From Bilabrum cf. latius (taxonomy: Eukaryota > Bigyra: Bicosoecida > Bigyra > Bicosoecida), in contig OZ237774.1 in assembly GCA_965178125.1 (NCBI GenBank), positions 186,001-250,000 of the forward strand: DNA of 64,000 nt, written 5' to 3'. The notes under the pieces are model-generated. The model was given only the letters and a program-made list of their open reading frames with translations, did no database searches and had not been told where the DNA came from. Positions 44,369 to 58,146 of this stretch are shown piece after piece. Each line of letters begins with the position of its first letter. The stretch's first letter is position 1. The position numbers and the translations under genes were made by a program.

Positions 44369-47300
44369 ATGGCATCTGCCATCGACCGTGACTTGATGTT
44401 GCACAGCTTGACTGTGCGTGATCCGGGCGCAATCACAGATTGCGCCTACGGGTCGTTCACAAGTCCCGGTAGGAACGAGTTCGCCACGCTTCGAGGCGGC
44501 ACGGTGCTTGAGATTTCCAGGTCTGATGCATTGAACCGGCTAGTATCCGTTTGTAAAGTGCAGTTGTTTGCTCTAGGTAGGTGTATTCGGCCAGCACGCC
44601 TCATTGGGACAAAGCAGGACTACGTCGTCCTCACCAGTGATAGCGGTAGGCTCACAGTGTTCGGTTGGGACGCCAAACGGGCCACTATGCAGCAGGTGAG
44701 ATACTAAACCATGCAATTCATCGGTCCGATCAGCTGGGATAGTGATGCCTGCCGCACATATCACCAAGTGCGGCCTCCCAACCTCGACCGACCCCATGCA
44801 CTTGCTGCGGCCAGCACACACGTCGTCCCCCGCCCGCGAATCACCATCGCTTACTGTCCGCAGGTGCATTGCGAGCCCATGGGCCACAGCGGAGCAGGCC
44901 GTCTCACCCCCGGGCAGTACCTGGCCGTGGACCCACTGGGGCGAGCGCTGATGGCGGCGGCGGTGGAGGCCCGGCGGCTGGTCTTCGTGCTGGGCAGGGA
45001 CTCGTCCGTGGTGGGCGCCGGGGGAGGGTCCGCTGACGGTCCGGGGACCGACAGATCGGAGGAGGCCGCCCGCAGGCAGGACCGTTCCATGGGTGGATCG
45101 CTCACCATCAGCAGCCCGGTGGATGCGCACACCCCCGGTGTGATCACACTGGCGCTGCAGGCCCTGGACACTGGGCACGACAATCCCGCGTTCGTGGCGT
45201 TGGAATTGGAATACGACGACGAAGCAATGGAGGACGAGGACGATGATGACGAGGACGAGGATGGGGAGGGTGATGGTGATGCTGCTGCAAAGCGCATGCC
45301 CGCGGGGATCCAGCACCCAACCGCGTCTGCGGTTGCAACCGGCACGGGGGCCAGGGTACCCCCGGGGGCAGGAGCGGGCACGGGGGGGCAGCCCGTCCCC
45401 CTCCCACCCCCGGGCCCCGCCAGGGAACAACGGGAATCGGACGACAGTGCCGCCGAGCAGGCAAGGCCATGGCGCACGCCGGCCGAGGCACAGGCCAGGG
45501 CGGAAGAGTGCGCGGCGCCGGGAGATGTTCCGCCGCCGCCCCCTCGCGGCCGGCGCAAGGTGGTGTCTGTGTACGAGCTGGACCTGGGGATCAACTCGGT
45601 GAGGAGGCGCTGGAGGGGGCCTGCACCGGCGGGGGCCAGCTCCCTGCTGCCAGTGCCGGCGGGGCGGGGCGGCCCGGGGGGCTGGCTGGTGCTGGGCGAG
45701 GACCTGCTGATGTACCAGAGCGAGAACTCGGAGCCCATTGCCGTGCGCGTGCCTCGCCGGCACGACACGCCCGACGACCGCAGAGTGCTGGCCGTGTCTG
45801 GCGCCACCTTTCAGCGCAAGAGCGTGATGTTTAGCCTGGTGCAGACGGAGCAGGGGGACCTGTTCCGTGTCTTGCTGCACCCCAGGGAACAACCGATGGC
45901 GGGCGAGGGAGGCCTGCAGGGGGGCAAGTGGGCGGGCGGGCCAGGCGCGGTGCAGGTGCGCTACCTGGACACTGTTCCCCCGGTGTGCGCCCCCCTGCAG
46001 ATCACGAGGGCCGCCCAGCTGTTCGCCCCCTGCGAGGGGCAGGACGCGATGCTGTTCCGGTTTACCAACCTGGGTGACCCCAAGGAGGGGGACGGGTGGG
46101 AGGTGGTGGAGGCGGTGGGGAAGCCCGCAGACCTTGGGGACGATGAGGGGGAGGGGGGGCACGATGGGGAGGACGAGGATCAGGAGGAGGCGCTGGTGTT
46201 TGAGCCCAGGGCCCTGCGGAACCTCGAGCTGGTGGACGAGTCGCATTGCGCGGCGCCCTGCACCGACATGGTGGTGGGTGACGTGGCCGCCGCCGGTGAC
46301 CCAGGGAACAGCCTCAGCGGGGGCCTGCACCAGCTGTACGCGCTCTGTGGGAGAGGAGCAGGCGGCTCCTTGCGGGTGTGGAGGCATGGCGTAGAGGCCT
46401 CGGGCGCGGGGGAGCTGGCGCTGCCGGGTGTGCCCGACCGGGTGTTCGCGCTGGGGTCAGGGGCGGGAAGCGGCGAGACTGTGGCTGAGGCGGCGGCTGC
46501 GGCTGCTGCGGCGGGGGAAGAGGACGAGGGGGGCGCGGCTCAAGGGGCGGGGAGTAGCGTGCGGTTTGACCGACACATCCTGGTCTCGTTCCCCAACGCC
46601 ACCCTGGCCCTGCGCGTGAGCGGCGGCTCGGAGGATGGTGGCCAGGAGGGGGCGGACGGTGAGGCATCAGCTCCGATCGACGAAGACCGTACGACTCCGT
46701 TCTTCCGCGGTGGTCCCACCCTCGCTGCGTGCGTGCTGGAGGACGCCAGAGCGGCTGCGGGGGGGGCGAGGTACTCCGTGGTGCAGGTGCACCCTGGGGG
46801 CGTGCGGGTGCTGCAGACCGGCGGGGGTGGCAATGGGGCGAGCAAGGGCGGCGTGGACGGTGGCCAAACCGGCGGACCTCCGTCGGATGCAGACGTGAAC
46901 GAGTGGGCACCCAAGTCGGGCACGCACATCTCACGCGCGGCCTGCAATGGGAGGCAGGTGCTTGTGCTGCTGGGTGACCTGACCCTCCAGTACTTTGAAG
47001 CAGACCCCGTCACGGGCGAGCTGAGGGACCTCCTGTCGCAGCAGGCCCCCGCTGCGCGGGCCGATGGGGCGGGGTCGGGCGTGCCGTCGGACGCTGTGAC
47101 GGCGCTGGCGCTGGCGCCCGTGCGGCGGGGGCGGCTGCGGGCCTCCTTCGCCGCGATCGGGGACGCTGCTGGCGCCGTGCGGCTGATCAGCCTCGCCCCC
47201 GGGGAGGGCTGCTTGCAGCAGGTTGCAACCGCTGTGCTCAGGGCCCCCGCAGTGTCCCTGGCATTCCAGGAGCTGTCCCCCACTGTGGGGCAGGCGGCGG

Positions 47301-50080
47301 AGGCGGCGGCCGCTGCGGAAGAAGCGGAGATGCGGGCCGGGGGTGATGTGGCGGCGGCGGAGGCAGCCGAGGTGCTGCGGGCGGGTCAGCTGCAGCTGCT
47401 TGCGGGCCAGGCGGACGGGAGTGTGACGAGCATGAGGGTGGACGACGGGGCCGCTGGGGCGCTGGGCGGGGCGGGCGTGTCCATCGGCGGTGTGGCGGTG
47501 GCGGCCAGCGGGTCTCTAAGGGACGCGACGACTCATTTCGTGGGGGCTGGGGGCGTGCAGGTGGAGCCGGTGCGGCTGCCTGACGACGCAGCCGAGAGGA
47601 TCGGATCATCGGGGGAGGGCGTTGGGGCGGCCATGGCGAGGGCCCGGGCGGGGGAGGGGGTCCCCTCTGTGCTCGCCCTAAGCTCAAGGGCCAGCGTGTG
47701 CGCCGCTGCGCAGGGGCCTGGGGCCGTGCAGCCCCTGGCTCTGGCCGGCAGGATCGACGCGGCGTGCTCCTTCCACTGGGAGCAGTGCCCGCACGGGATC
47801 GCGGCGGTGAGCGGGAGCACGCTGCGGATCCTGAGGGCGCCCGCGGCCAGGGGGTCGGCGTGGACGAAGCGAACGTTCCCTCTGAGGTACACCCCCAGGA
47901 AGGCGTGCCCCGTGCCGGGTACGCCCCTCCTAGCCGTAGTGCAGGCGGATGCCCACTGCTACTGCGCGGCAGATCGGGCTGAGCTGGCACAGGCGCTGGT
48001 GCAGGCGCAGGCAGACGAGGACGAGGACGAAGAGGAGGAGGATTAGTAGGATGGAAAGGAAGCGAAGGAGGGTGGTGGCGCGGCTGCCTCTGTGTGTGCC
48101 GAGGAACAAGCCGTGGCGGGGGCTCGTCGCGCTGCCATGCAGGCTGAGGCAGCGGAAGCGGGGGAGGAGGATGAGGCGGATGATGGAGGCAAGGTGGGCC
48201 CAGCCGATGGGGCGCTTGTGCGACTGGCCGCGGGGGAGGGGGAGAAATTCGTGCCCCTGGCAGCAGGTGTGACGAGTGCTCGGTACCCCGGCCACCCCAG
48301 CCACGTGGAGGGCATGCGCGAGATGGGGGCGGACCCCGGTCTGGAGGGTGTGTGCCTCAGGCGGGTGGGGTATCCCTTGCCCCCTGGGGAGGGGCCTTGG
48401 GCCTCGTGCGTGTCGCTGTTTGACGCGTCGGGGAGGGGTCTGCAGCCAGTGAAGGGTGGATCGAAGGGGGGCGGAGGCTAGGTCAAGGAAGGGGGAGACG
48501 AGGAAGAGGAAGAGGAAGACGAGGAGGGGCAGCTGGGGGAGCCCGATGGCAGCCTGCTGGGATCGGCGGAAATGCCCGAGGGAGTGGCGGCATTGAGCGT
48601 GGCCGCAGTGCGATTCGACGAGGGTTTGGCCACCTCTGGGATCAGGAGCGCGAGGGGAAGGGCAGGCAGCAGCAGCAGCCCTTGGTACGTGGCTGTGGGG
48701 TGCGTGCGCGGCCTGAGGTACCATCCCACGCGACTCAGGGGGGCGTGCATCCGGACCTACAGGGTGGTTCCAGGGAACAAGGAGGGGGAAGAGGACGGTG
48801 GCCAATCAGGGGGTGGTCAAAGCGGGTGGGCGGGATGCCGGCTGGTGTTTGTGCACGAGACGCAGGTCCCCGGCCCGCCTTTGGCCATGCGTTCCTTCCA
48901 GGGCCGGCTCCTGGTGGGTGTCGGGCGAGGCCTGCTCATGTTTGGGATGGGGCAGAGGCGGTTGCTGCGGAAGGCCGGATTCGAGGGGCTGCCCACCAGG
49001 GCGGCGTGCATCGAGATCATGCCCAGGAGAATTGACTCGGCCGCTGCTGCGCTGGGCGGGATGGCAGGAGGAGGCCCAGCTCCTGGTTCGTCTTCTTCTT
49101 CGTCTTCTTCGGCGTCTTCCGGTGCTGGTGCCTCGGGGGGGCAGGAAGAAGCGGCGGCGGGGGAACAGGCGGACCCGAGCTAGGGCCAGGTGTCTCTGTC
49201 GGCCATGCTGTCTGCCGCGGCGGTGCGGTCGGGCACTACGCATGGCAGAGACGGTGCCGCTGGCCAGAGGAAGAAGAGCCTGGCTCTCGCAGCTCTGGCC
49301 GCCCTGGTCAAGCCCAGCGTGCCCACCCACCTGGAGGATCCCTTGGAGCACGACTCGCTCGTGCAGTCGGAACGAATAGCCGTGGGGGACGGGCAGGAAG
49401 GCGTCGTTGTTCTCCGGTGGAGGCGCGCGAGCCAGAGCTTCGGGGTGCTGGGCGAGGACACGATCCCAAGGCACTGCACCTGCCTGTGCCCTCTGGACTA
49501 CCACACGGTGGCGGTGGGGGACAAGTTCGGGAACGTGGCTGTAGTGCGACTGCCGGAGGACGCTTCGGGGGAGGGCGAGATGGGAGTGAGCGCGGCGGAC
49601 GGGGTGCGGGCGCTGTGGGAAGGGGGCGCCAGTGGGGGCAGGATGAAGGCGCCCGGGCTGGAGCAGGTGTGCCACACGCACCTGGGGTCCGCCGTGACGG
49701 CGCTGCGGCCGGCGCGCATGCCCGGGGGCGGCGAGGTGGTGCTGGCATCGACGGTGACCGGCGGGCTGATGGCCCTGCAGCCGCTGCAGACGAGGCGAGA
49801 CATCGCGTTCGCCACGACGCTAGAAAGGTTCCTTCGGGCTCAGCGGGTGCCCGCGCTGAGCCCGGTGGGGCGGAGGCACGTCGCCTTCAGGGGAGCGTAC
49901 GTGCCGGTGCAGCGAGTGGTGGACGGAGACTACATGGAGCAGGTACTGGAGCTGCCGGCGGGGGCGAGGACAGCGCTCGCGGATGACATGGGAGACGTGG
50001 CGGGTGCGGCAGGTGCGACGGGGCGGCGGGTCGCGATGGAGAGGAAGGTCAGGAAGTTGCGCGCCCAGGTTGGGGTATGA
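44369..50080 (+). CDS. SF3B3: SF3B3 / SAP130-like splicing factor subunit (1847 aa)
   Basis: Exons 44369-44695 and 44864-50080. The product follows human SF3B3 along its length: GTKQDYVVLTSDSGRLTVF, LTPGQYLAVDPLGRALM, LTISSPVDAHTPGV, VSVYELDLGINSV, YLDTVPPVCAPLQI, LYALCGRGAGGSLRVWRHG, NEWAPKSGTHI, FPLRYTPRKACPVPGTPLL and, at the end, DYHTVAVGDKFGNVAVVRLP with RRHVAFRGAYVPVQRVVDGDYME. It is a beta-propeller subunit of the U2 snRNP SF3b complex. TAGs are at residues 1170 and 1171 (in tandem), 1315 and 1549; all lie in acidic or low-complexity insertions. It is about 600 residues longer than the human protein, entirely through such insertions. Stop TGA at 50078-50080. Confidence 0.95.
44696..44863 (+). 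other. Spliceosomal intron of SF3B3 (168 nt, phase 0)
   Basis: Donor GTGAGA, acceptor TGTCCGCAG. Splicing joins TMQQ to VHCEPMGHSGAGRLTPGQ, which restores the SF3B3 alignment. Confidence 0.9.
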
Positions 50081-50459
50081 CCTGGTGCTGTGGTCGGGCC
50101 CGTTCAATGCATCAAACTGCTTCAGGCTGGCAGGTTGCAACATTAGACTGTGAGTTTGTTGAAGGCCAGGCTTGAAGTGAGCGTGGCAAAAAGGTTCATC
50201 TAGGCCAAAATGTGAGATCCAATGTTGTCCTCGTGAACGAAGCAGTCCCACAATTGGTTTGCCTTCTAACTTAAAGTTCCATCTGGGAACCTCGGCTAGC
50301 GGTATCGACTGATCGTCTTGGAATGGCTAATCCCGGATTGAGTAGCCGCGTGTTGTTGTCAAGATCTTCATGTAAACTAGCCGGTTCTTCATCCACAAGA
50401 TCTGTTCAATTCCACTCAAGTCACGGTGGCCCGACTGTTCATCAAACATGATTCATGAT
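50081..50459. other. Intergenic region between convergent genes
   Basis: About 380 bases, AT-richer than the genes. It presumably holds the 3' UTRs of SF3B3 and the LysRS gene. Nothing else is visible. Confidence 0.5.
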
Positions 50460-52727
<2,268 letters not shown>

Positions 52728-53697
52728 ACTCAACTCAACATGTACCCCATTCCGGGCGTCCTACGGGGCACACACCCGAACCGAGGCTCGAACACAGCCT
52801 CGTTTGCCCCGCGAGCAGCTGCGGCACACATCTTCATCTTTCACGTTGTGTACCGGTTGCAACCAAAACCTCCTCCAGCCAACGAATCGCACGCTATCCT
52901 GCAGAAGCAGATCCAGGGCCTTTTCCTTCGCGTGTGAGACTCCTTAGGCGGTTGTGTGGTTAGTATTTGTTATAAAAGTGCTGTTTATGCCGCCTCACCG
53001 CCGGATGTTGCTACTTTGGTTGAGGTAGGGTTCTCCTAGGCCCGTGACAAGCAAGCCAAAGTTATTCAACTCTTAAATGATAGTGTAACGTTTCCATTGG
53101 ATCGCCCCTCCAAGGAGGAACTTTAGAATCTTTGCAAGTTAATTGATTTCCTTGATTGTGAAGCTTGGTTGGCTCTGAGGGACGCCGGGGAACGATTTGG
53201 CAGGGCAGCCGTTTAGCCTCGAACTCCGGCTTCGGGCACCTGCTCGGGCCCGCAAGAACAGTCCTGCCGGCCGAAGGCCGATCTTTCTCAGAGCATCCAC
53301 GTTATGAACCTTTTGTGGAGGTTGGTGGCACGGCGGGGGCACATTTCGTGGCGGAAAGGCCTGCCGAGCATCTCGTGGGTGCCGCGGCCGTTTATCGCGT
53401 GCGACCGCCGAGCGTCGACTCGGGGTGCTGCCCGGCCCATCAGGCCCTCTGCGCAGCGATGTACGGCGGATTTCGTGTCACCGTATACATTTGTATCACA
53501 TCTGTCTCGGTTTGGTTGCTAAGATCTTGTATGTTGTTCGATAGTGTGTATTTGGTCCCTCTGTTGCATCTTTCCCCGCCATGGCCCACTCGTTTCGAAG
53601 CCCCTCTCGCTTTTTCTTTATCGCAGTTTCTTCCGAGGAAACCGATCGAGACTGTGTACTTGAGAAAGACATTTTGAGCGAGCGGACGCAACTTATC
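52728..53697. other. Divergent intergenic region with possible 5'-UTR intron
   Basis: About 970 bases. TATAAAAG lies at 52971. A strong 3' splice site (CTTTTTCTTTATCGCAG) ends at 53628, and GTATGT near 53530 is a plausible donor. This suggests that the AT-hook gene has a 5'-UTR intron and starts at ATG 53698 rather than 53581. Confidence 0.4.
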
Positions 53698-56600
53698 ATG
53701 AGTGACGCCACATCTTCCTCGTCGTCGGCCACCGCGGCGGCCACGGCTCCCGCAGACGCGGCCACTTCCACATCCAGTGCCATGCACCACGCCCCCGCTG
53801 GCGTGGATGGCGGGGCCGCCCCGCAGCCGCCCATGTCGCAGGCGCAGTCGGCGCACGAACAGCAACAGCAAAACTCCGCGGCGGCCGCCGCTGCCGCCGC
53901 TGCCGCCGCCGTCGCCGCCGCTGCAGCCTCGGGCCAGCAGGGGGGGGGGCAGGCCCAGGGGGGCGAGACTCAGGTGCCTGTCCCCACCTCGGGGGGCCTC
54001 CCCTCCCTGGGGATGGGCCAGCTGGCACACCACCACCACCACGCGGCCGCCTCCATGGCCATGGATGCGGTGCGCGCCTCGTCTTCCTCCCAGGCGCCGG
54101 GGGTGCCGGCCGCTTCGGGCGCGGGGGTGCAGGTGTCCATGCCCACGGAGGAACACGCTGTGACTGCCGCGCTTGAGTCTGCAGCGGCTGCGCACCACCA
54201 CCACCACCAGCAGCAGCAGCAGCAGCACCACCAGCACCTTGCGGCAGCCCAGCACACCGCCGGGATGGTGGACGCGTCCCACCTGGCCCACGCGCAGATG
54301 CAGCAGCACATGGCAGCCCAGATCGCCCAGCAGCAGATGGCAGCCCAGCATGCTATGGCCCAGCACTCGCACGCTCATGCCATGGCACAGGCAGCGGCGG
54401 CAGCACACCAGCAGCAGCAGCAGGCGGCGCATCAGCACGCGGCCGCTGCCGCCGCCCACCAGGCCCACCTCGCCCAGCAGCAGCAGCAACAGCAGCAGCA
54501 ACAGCAGCACGCCCTCAGCCAGCACCAGCACGCCGCCCTGAGCGCGACCATGAACACGCCCACGGCCATGGCCGGCAAAGCCGCGAGGGATTTCCTGGTG
54601 CACCTCAAGTCCGAGCTGGGGGTGCGACAGAAGGTCATTGCCCAGGCTCTGGGCGTGGGGCCGGGCATGGTGAGCGCCTTCATCACTGGACGGCTGGGCG
54701 GGGGCAGCGCCATCGTGCCGGCTGTGCAGGCACTTCAGAACGACCAGGTGAGGCTCGCGGCACTGCGCCAGGGGAACCCCATCGAGCCCATTCAGAAGAT
54801 CAACACGCGGAGGGGGAGACCGCAGGGGGGAGGGTCGGCGCCTCCCGACCCGCGGCCGCCCCGCCGCAAGCTCATGACCAAGAAGATGCAGCAGCACCAT
54901 CACCAACAGCAGCAGCACCAGCAGCAGCAGGCAGCCGCGGCGGCTGCCGCGGCACACGGCCAGATGGGCATGGGTGCAGTGCACGGCGATGCAGCCGCGA
55001 GCGCGGCGGAACATGCCGCCGCCGCCACGCTGGCCGAGACCCTTGCCAGCAACTAGAGCACCGGGCAGCAGAGGCAGCAGGCGCAGCAGGCGCACGAGGC
55101 GGCCGCTGCGGCGGCACAGGCGGCAGCGGCACACACCCAGTCGCACTCGCAGCAGCAGGTGGCTGCCTCGGGGCAGGCGGCTGCTGACGCGGCGGCCGCG
55201 GCGGCAGCCGCCGCCGCCCGTCAGACGGGCGGCGTGCAGGGCGGCAAGGCCCCGTCTTCCTCTTCCTCCTCCTCCTCCTCGTCCTCTGCGTCATCGGGGG
55301 GGGTGCGCGGGGGCACGTCACCCGCTCGTCGGGCTGGGCCCCGCCCCCGGCAGGCAAAGCCCCCTAAGCTTGATGACAGAGTCGCGGTGCGGCGGGCGGC
55401 GCTGCAGCTGCGGCAGCAGATGAGGCAGCTGGGATTGGACATCGGTCCATTGCTACCCGTGGAGGCGGCTCTGAACGAGGACGGGCAGGGGGGCGCGCAG
55501 GCACAGGCCATTGAGGTCGCGCGACTGGCGGCGCAGGGCAGCGGATAGGCGGGGGCCGGGGCGGGGAACAGCGCGGCAGCAGCCTCGACGGCGGCCGCCG
55601 CCGCCGCCGCTGCCGCCGCCGTTGCCTCCGGAGCGCAGGCGCAGCAGCACGGGGGGAGTTCTGGCTCCGGATCCGGTCAGGGAGGCGCGGCGTCGGCCTC
55701 GCAGCAGCATCAGGCGGGCGATTCAGACGACCTGGTGCGGCGGCTGGAGCTGCCCCCAGAGCCGCCGGCGGAGGACCCTCAGGTGCTGCGCGACTGGGCG
55801 AGGGCGTGGGCGGATCAGAAGGGCATCCTCCAGTGGGAGCTGGCGAGGGGGGCGGCGGTGAGCCGGCCGCTGATCGCAGTGTTCGTGGCCGGTCGGCTGG
55901 GGGCGGGCTCGGTGGCGCATCGCCGAGTGGCTGCACTCAAGGCGGACCCTCTGGCCATCGCGACCACCGAGCTGGTGGCCGCTGCCAGGAGGGAGTACGC
56001 AAGCAACCGGGCGGGGAGGCGTGACTCGCTGCAGCGCAGGAAGAAGAACAGCCCGTCCGTGGGACCAGCGGGGAGCCTGGGGGGCGTGGACCTGTCGCAG
56101 GCGGCGGCGGGGGTCGGGGGAGTGCCGGGCGCACCCCCGAGGGTGGGGGGCCCGGTGCTGCCGCCCAACGCATCCCCCGCCTCGGCGCAGGGACTGCTGG
56201 CGCTCTTCAAGCCGCTGGCGCCAAGCGCGGCCGCGGCGGCCGCCCGGCGAGGGAACAGCGTCGCACGGCAGTTCGTCTCGAAGCGCAGCAACCTCGGCGA
56301 CGTGGTTGTGCCGGAAGCGAGCGAAGCACACATCAAGGCGGAGCAGGCGAGGACCTTCGCCCTGTCCGTGCTGGGGCAGGACTACAGCCGGAACGGAGGC
56401 AAGACGCAGAGGGGGGCGCACGACGGGCTGCCCGGAGGTGCGCCGGCGCTGCAGGGCGGAGGCAAGATGAGGCCCAGGCTCAAGGACTTGGCCAACGCGG
56501 CGCAGGTGCTGCCCGCCTCGCTGAGCGCCTTCCTGGCTGGCAGCATCGGGGTCAAGAGCAAGTGCGTGGGGCAGCTGCTGCAGCTGCAGAACGAGGTGCA

Positions 56601-56979
56601 GCAGCTGGGCGGCGACTCTCAGGAGGTGGTGCGCAGGCTGAGCGAGCAGCGGGGGGAGCAGCGGAGGGGGGGGCCTCCGGGGCCCAAGCGCGCCCAGCAC
56701 TGGAACACGCCCGCGTCGGCTGGGCAAGCACAGCAGAGCGCGCAGGGCGCGGCCGCCGCTGCCACGGCGGCTGCCATGCACATGGCGGCCGAGCAGCGGC
56801 AGCAACAGCAACAGCATATGCTTGGCCAGAAGCGTGGGCGCGCGGATGGTGAGTCGGACGCCTCCAAGCGAGCGAGGACGGACGGCGACATGGCCTCGTC
56901 GTCTTCCGCGGCGGTTGCCGCCGCGGCCGCGGCCGCCGCAGCCGCGGCCGCTGTGACGGCAAGCAACGCCGGTCGGTGA
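53698..56979 (+). CDS. Gln/Ala-rich DNA-binding-like protein with AT-hook and triplicated HTH-like unit (1093 aa)
   Basis: Three related segments share a pattern of helix, LGV-type turn and S/A-x-F-x-x-GRLG-x-GS. They are FITGRLGGGSAIVPAVQALQ (~residues 296-350), FVAGRLGAGSVAHRRVAALK (~690-755) and FLAGSIGVKSKCVGQLLQLQ (~923-968). The geometry resembles lambda-repressor-like or POU-type helix-turn-helix domains. An AT-hook core RRGRPQG lies near residue 373, followed by a basic patch. Long poly-Gln, poly-His and poly-Ala tracts separate them. TAGs at residues 453 (ASN-TAG-STGQQRQQ) and 617 are read through, and TGA at 56977-56979 ends the gene. The C-terminus has an NLS-like KRARTDGD. Probable nuclear regulator; the specific family is not recognised. 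An upstream in-frame ATG at 53581 is possible. Confidence 0.75.
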
Positions 56980-57116
56980 CTCGTTCTCCCTGTGCTCTAT
57001 CTATCTGTTTGTCTGTTTGAAAGCTGCGATCTATTTTCTATTTCACATGAGTATTTCGTAACCATTTCGCGAAAGCTAAGCTGAGGATGGGTCACTTGCT
57101 TGTTTTCAAAACACAA

Positions 57117-57194
57117 ACTCAAGGATCCTCGCCTGTTTGGCCTTCGCTGCAGCCCTCCTCGATCCCTTCGAGACAAAGTCGAGGATCCTTGAGT
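57117..57194. repeat. 15-nt perfect inverted repeat with 48-nt loop
   Basis: ACTCAAGGATCCTCG at 57117-57131 is exactly complementary to CGAGGATCCTTGAGT at 57180-57194. It lies ~140 bases downstream of the AT-hook gene stop and could form a 3'-UTR hairpin. Confidence 0.9.
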
Positions 57195-57650
57195 GGTCCT
57201 GAATGACCCGTGAGCGCATAGACTAGTGTGGTACACAAACCGCGTTGCCCGCGCACGTGCTGGTGCTGGGCGGTGACCGAGAGGCGAGCCTTAGGTACAG
57301 AAGACCACGAAAAGCGCGCATTGGCCGGACGAGTCGAAACCTACCGCCCCTTGTCTTCCTACCTCTTCTTCCCCTGCTTGTCGAGCACAGGAACTCAACA
57401 GACTTCTCCCCGATCCCCCCCAATACGTCCACCACAAAGGGTACGACCCGCACGCCACTGCGCACCGCCCCTTTCTATGTCCTCACAGTCCCTGGACACT
57501 ACTTGTCTTCTCCTCCCATCCGGACGTCGAGTACTCCGATGTCGACGGGTCTACCGTGGTTGACCAGCTTCGTGGCATGCGCGGTCCGCAAAGCAGACGC
57601 CTCCTGCTAGTCGCTGCCAATCCTCCACGACGAGCGGTCCCACCGGTACG

Positions 57651-57701
57651 TTGCCTAAGTAGAATCAATAACCGTGACATCGATGAGATACGCCGTCCCC
57701 T
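57651..57701 (+). repeat. Short direct repeat, left copy
   Basis: Shares TTGCCTAAGTAG and, after a variable spacer, ACATCGATGAGATACGCC-TCCCCT with 62268-62310, in the same orientation. The two copies bracket the Cys-rich gene, the NTPase-nuclease gene and the FtsX-like remnant. Confidence 0.75.
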
Positions 57702-57753
57702 CGTGGTGAAAGAGCAAGTCGCCTCGAGGCACGAACGGGCCGCGCTGACCCGG

Positions 57754-58146
57754 TCAGCCGGGCCACTTGGGCCTCTGGCTCCCGGATTGGGTGTCTTCTG
57801 CCCGCGGCCTCGTGGACCGGACCACCCGCTCGAGAACGTTGAGCACACGGAAGTGCCTGCAGCCTGGAAGACTTCCGCAGACACGCTTGTCCTTGTCCTT
57901 GCACGTGGCACCGTGGCGAACTGACTAGGTCAACTCGACTACCTTGCCCTGCTTCCGGCACCCCGGGCAGATCCCCACATGCACCGTGCGTTGCCCCACG
58001 AGGTTGTGGGGGAAAGCTGTACGGCTGTTGGATGGCGAGACGCCGGCAGAACATGCCCCAGACATCTTCATGCTGGACTCAATCCGAACGAAAGGATTGG
58101 GTTCAAAGTCTCCGAATCGGCGACTCAGATCCGAGTCGTGAGGCAT
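57754..58146 (-). CDS. Small Cys-rich, possibly zinc-binding protein (130 aa)
   Basis: ATG at 58146, one TAG at 57925-57927 (residue 74) and TGA at 57754-57756. Potential ligands are C60-x2-C63, H78, C82, C90 and C96-x-H98 (GICPGCRKQGK, then GATCKDKDKRVCGSLPGCRH). The putative metal site is split by the TAG, so it exists only if the codon is translated. No family recognised. A plus-strand ORF overlaps (57277-57924), so strand assignment is moderately secure only. It lies just upstream of, and divergent from, the NTPase-nuclease gene. Confidence 0.5.

Larger units (their letters stand above)
18343..48277. repeat. Short interspersed motif GTGTGACGAGTG, about 30 copies
   Basis: By eye the 12-mer (or a one-base variant) occurs near 13739, 18343, 19918, 20926, 21100, 21391, 21467 and 41569 on the plus strand. 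Its complement CACTCGTCACAC occurs near 28555, 29159, 30178, 30267, 30283, 30467, 35559 and 37091, among others. In the well-supported genes it is almost always read as (G)VTS on the coding strand: giant protein, helicase, ABCC transporter, Nudix protein and SF3B3. The span given covers the main cluster. I see none in the TIG gene, the AT-hook gene or the NTPase-nuclease gene. Confidence 0.85.

Noticed and set aside
44573-46387. Minus-strand ORF of 604 codons
   Set aside because: Antisense to SF3B3, which has clear homology on the plus strand.
18343-48277. Interspersed motifs as introns or introner elements
   Set aside because: The motifs are 10-24 bases, start with GT but lack an AG end, and are multiples compatible with the reading frame. 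They are translated rather than removed.
53440-55146. Minus-strand ORF of 568 codons rich in Leu, Val and Cys
   Set aside because: Produced by reading poly-Gln/Ala/His codons backwards. The plus-strand gene has structured repeats and a proper end.
57277-57924. Plus-strand ORF of ~215 codons with one TAG
   Set aside because: Composition is protein-like, but it lacks a start codon and overlaps the Cys-rich minus-strand gene. It might be an exon of another gene; evidence is insufficient.
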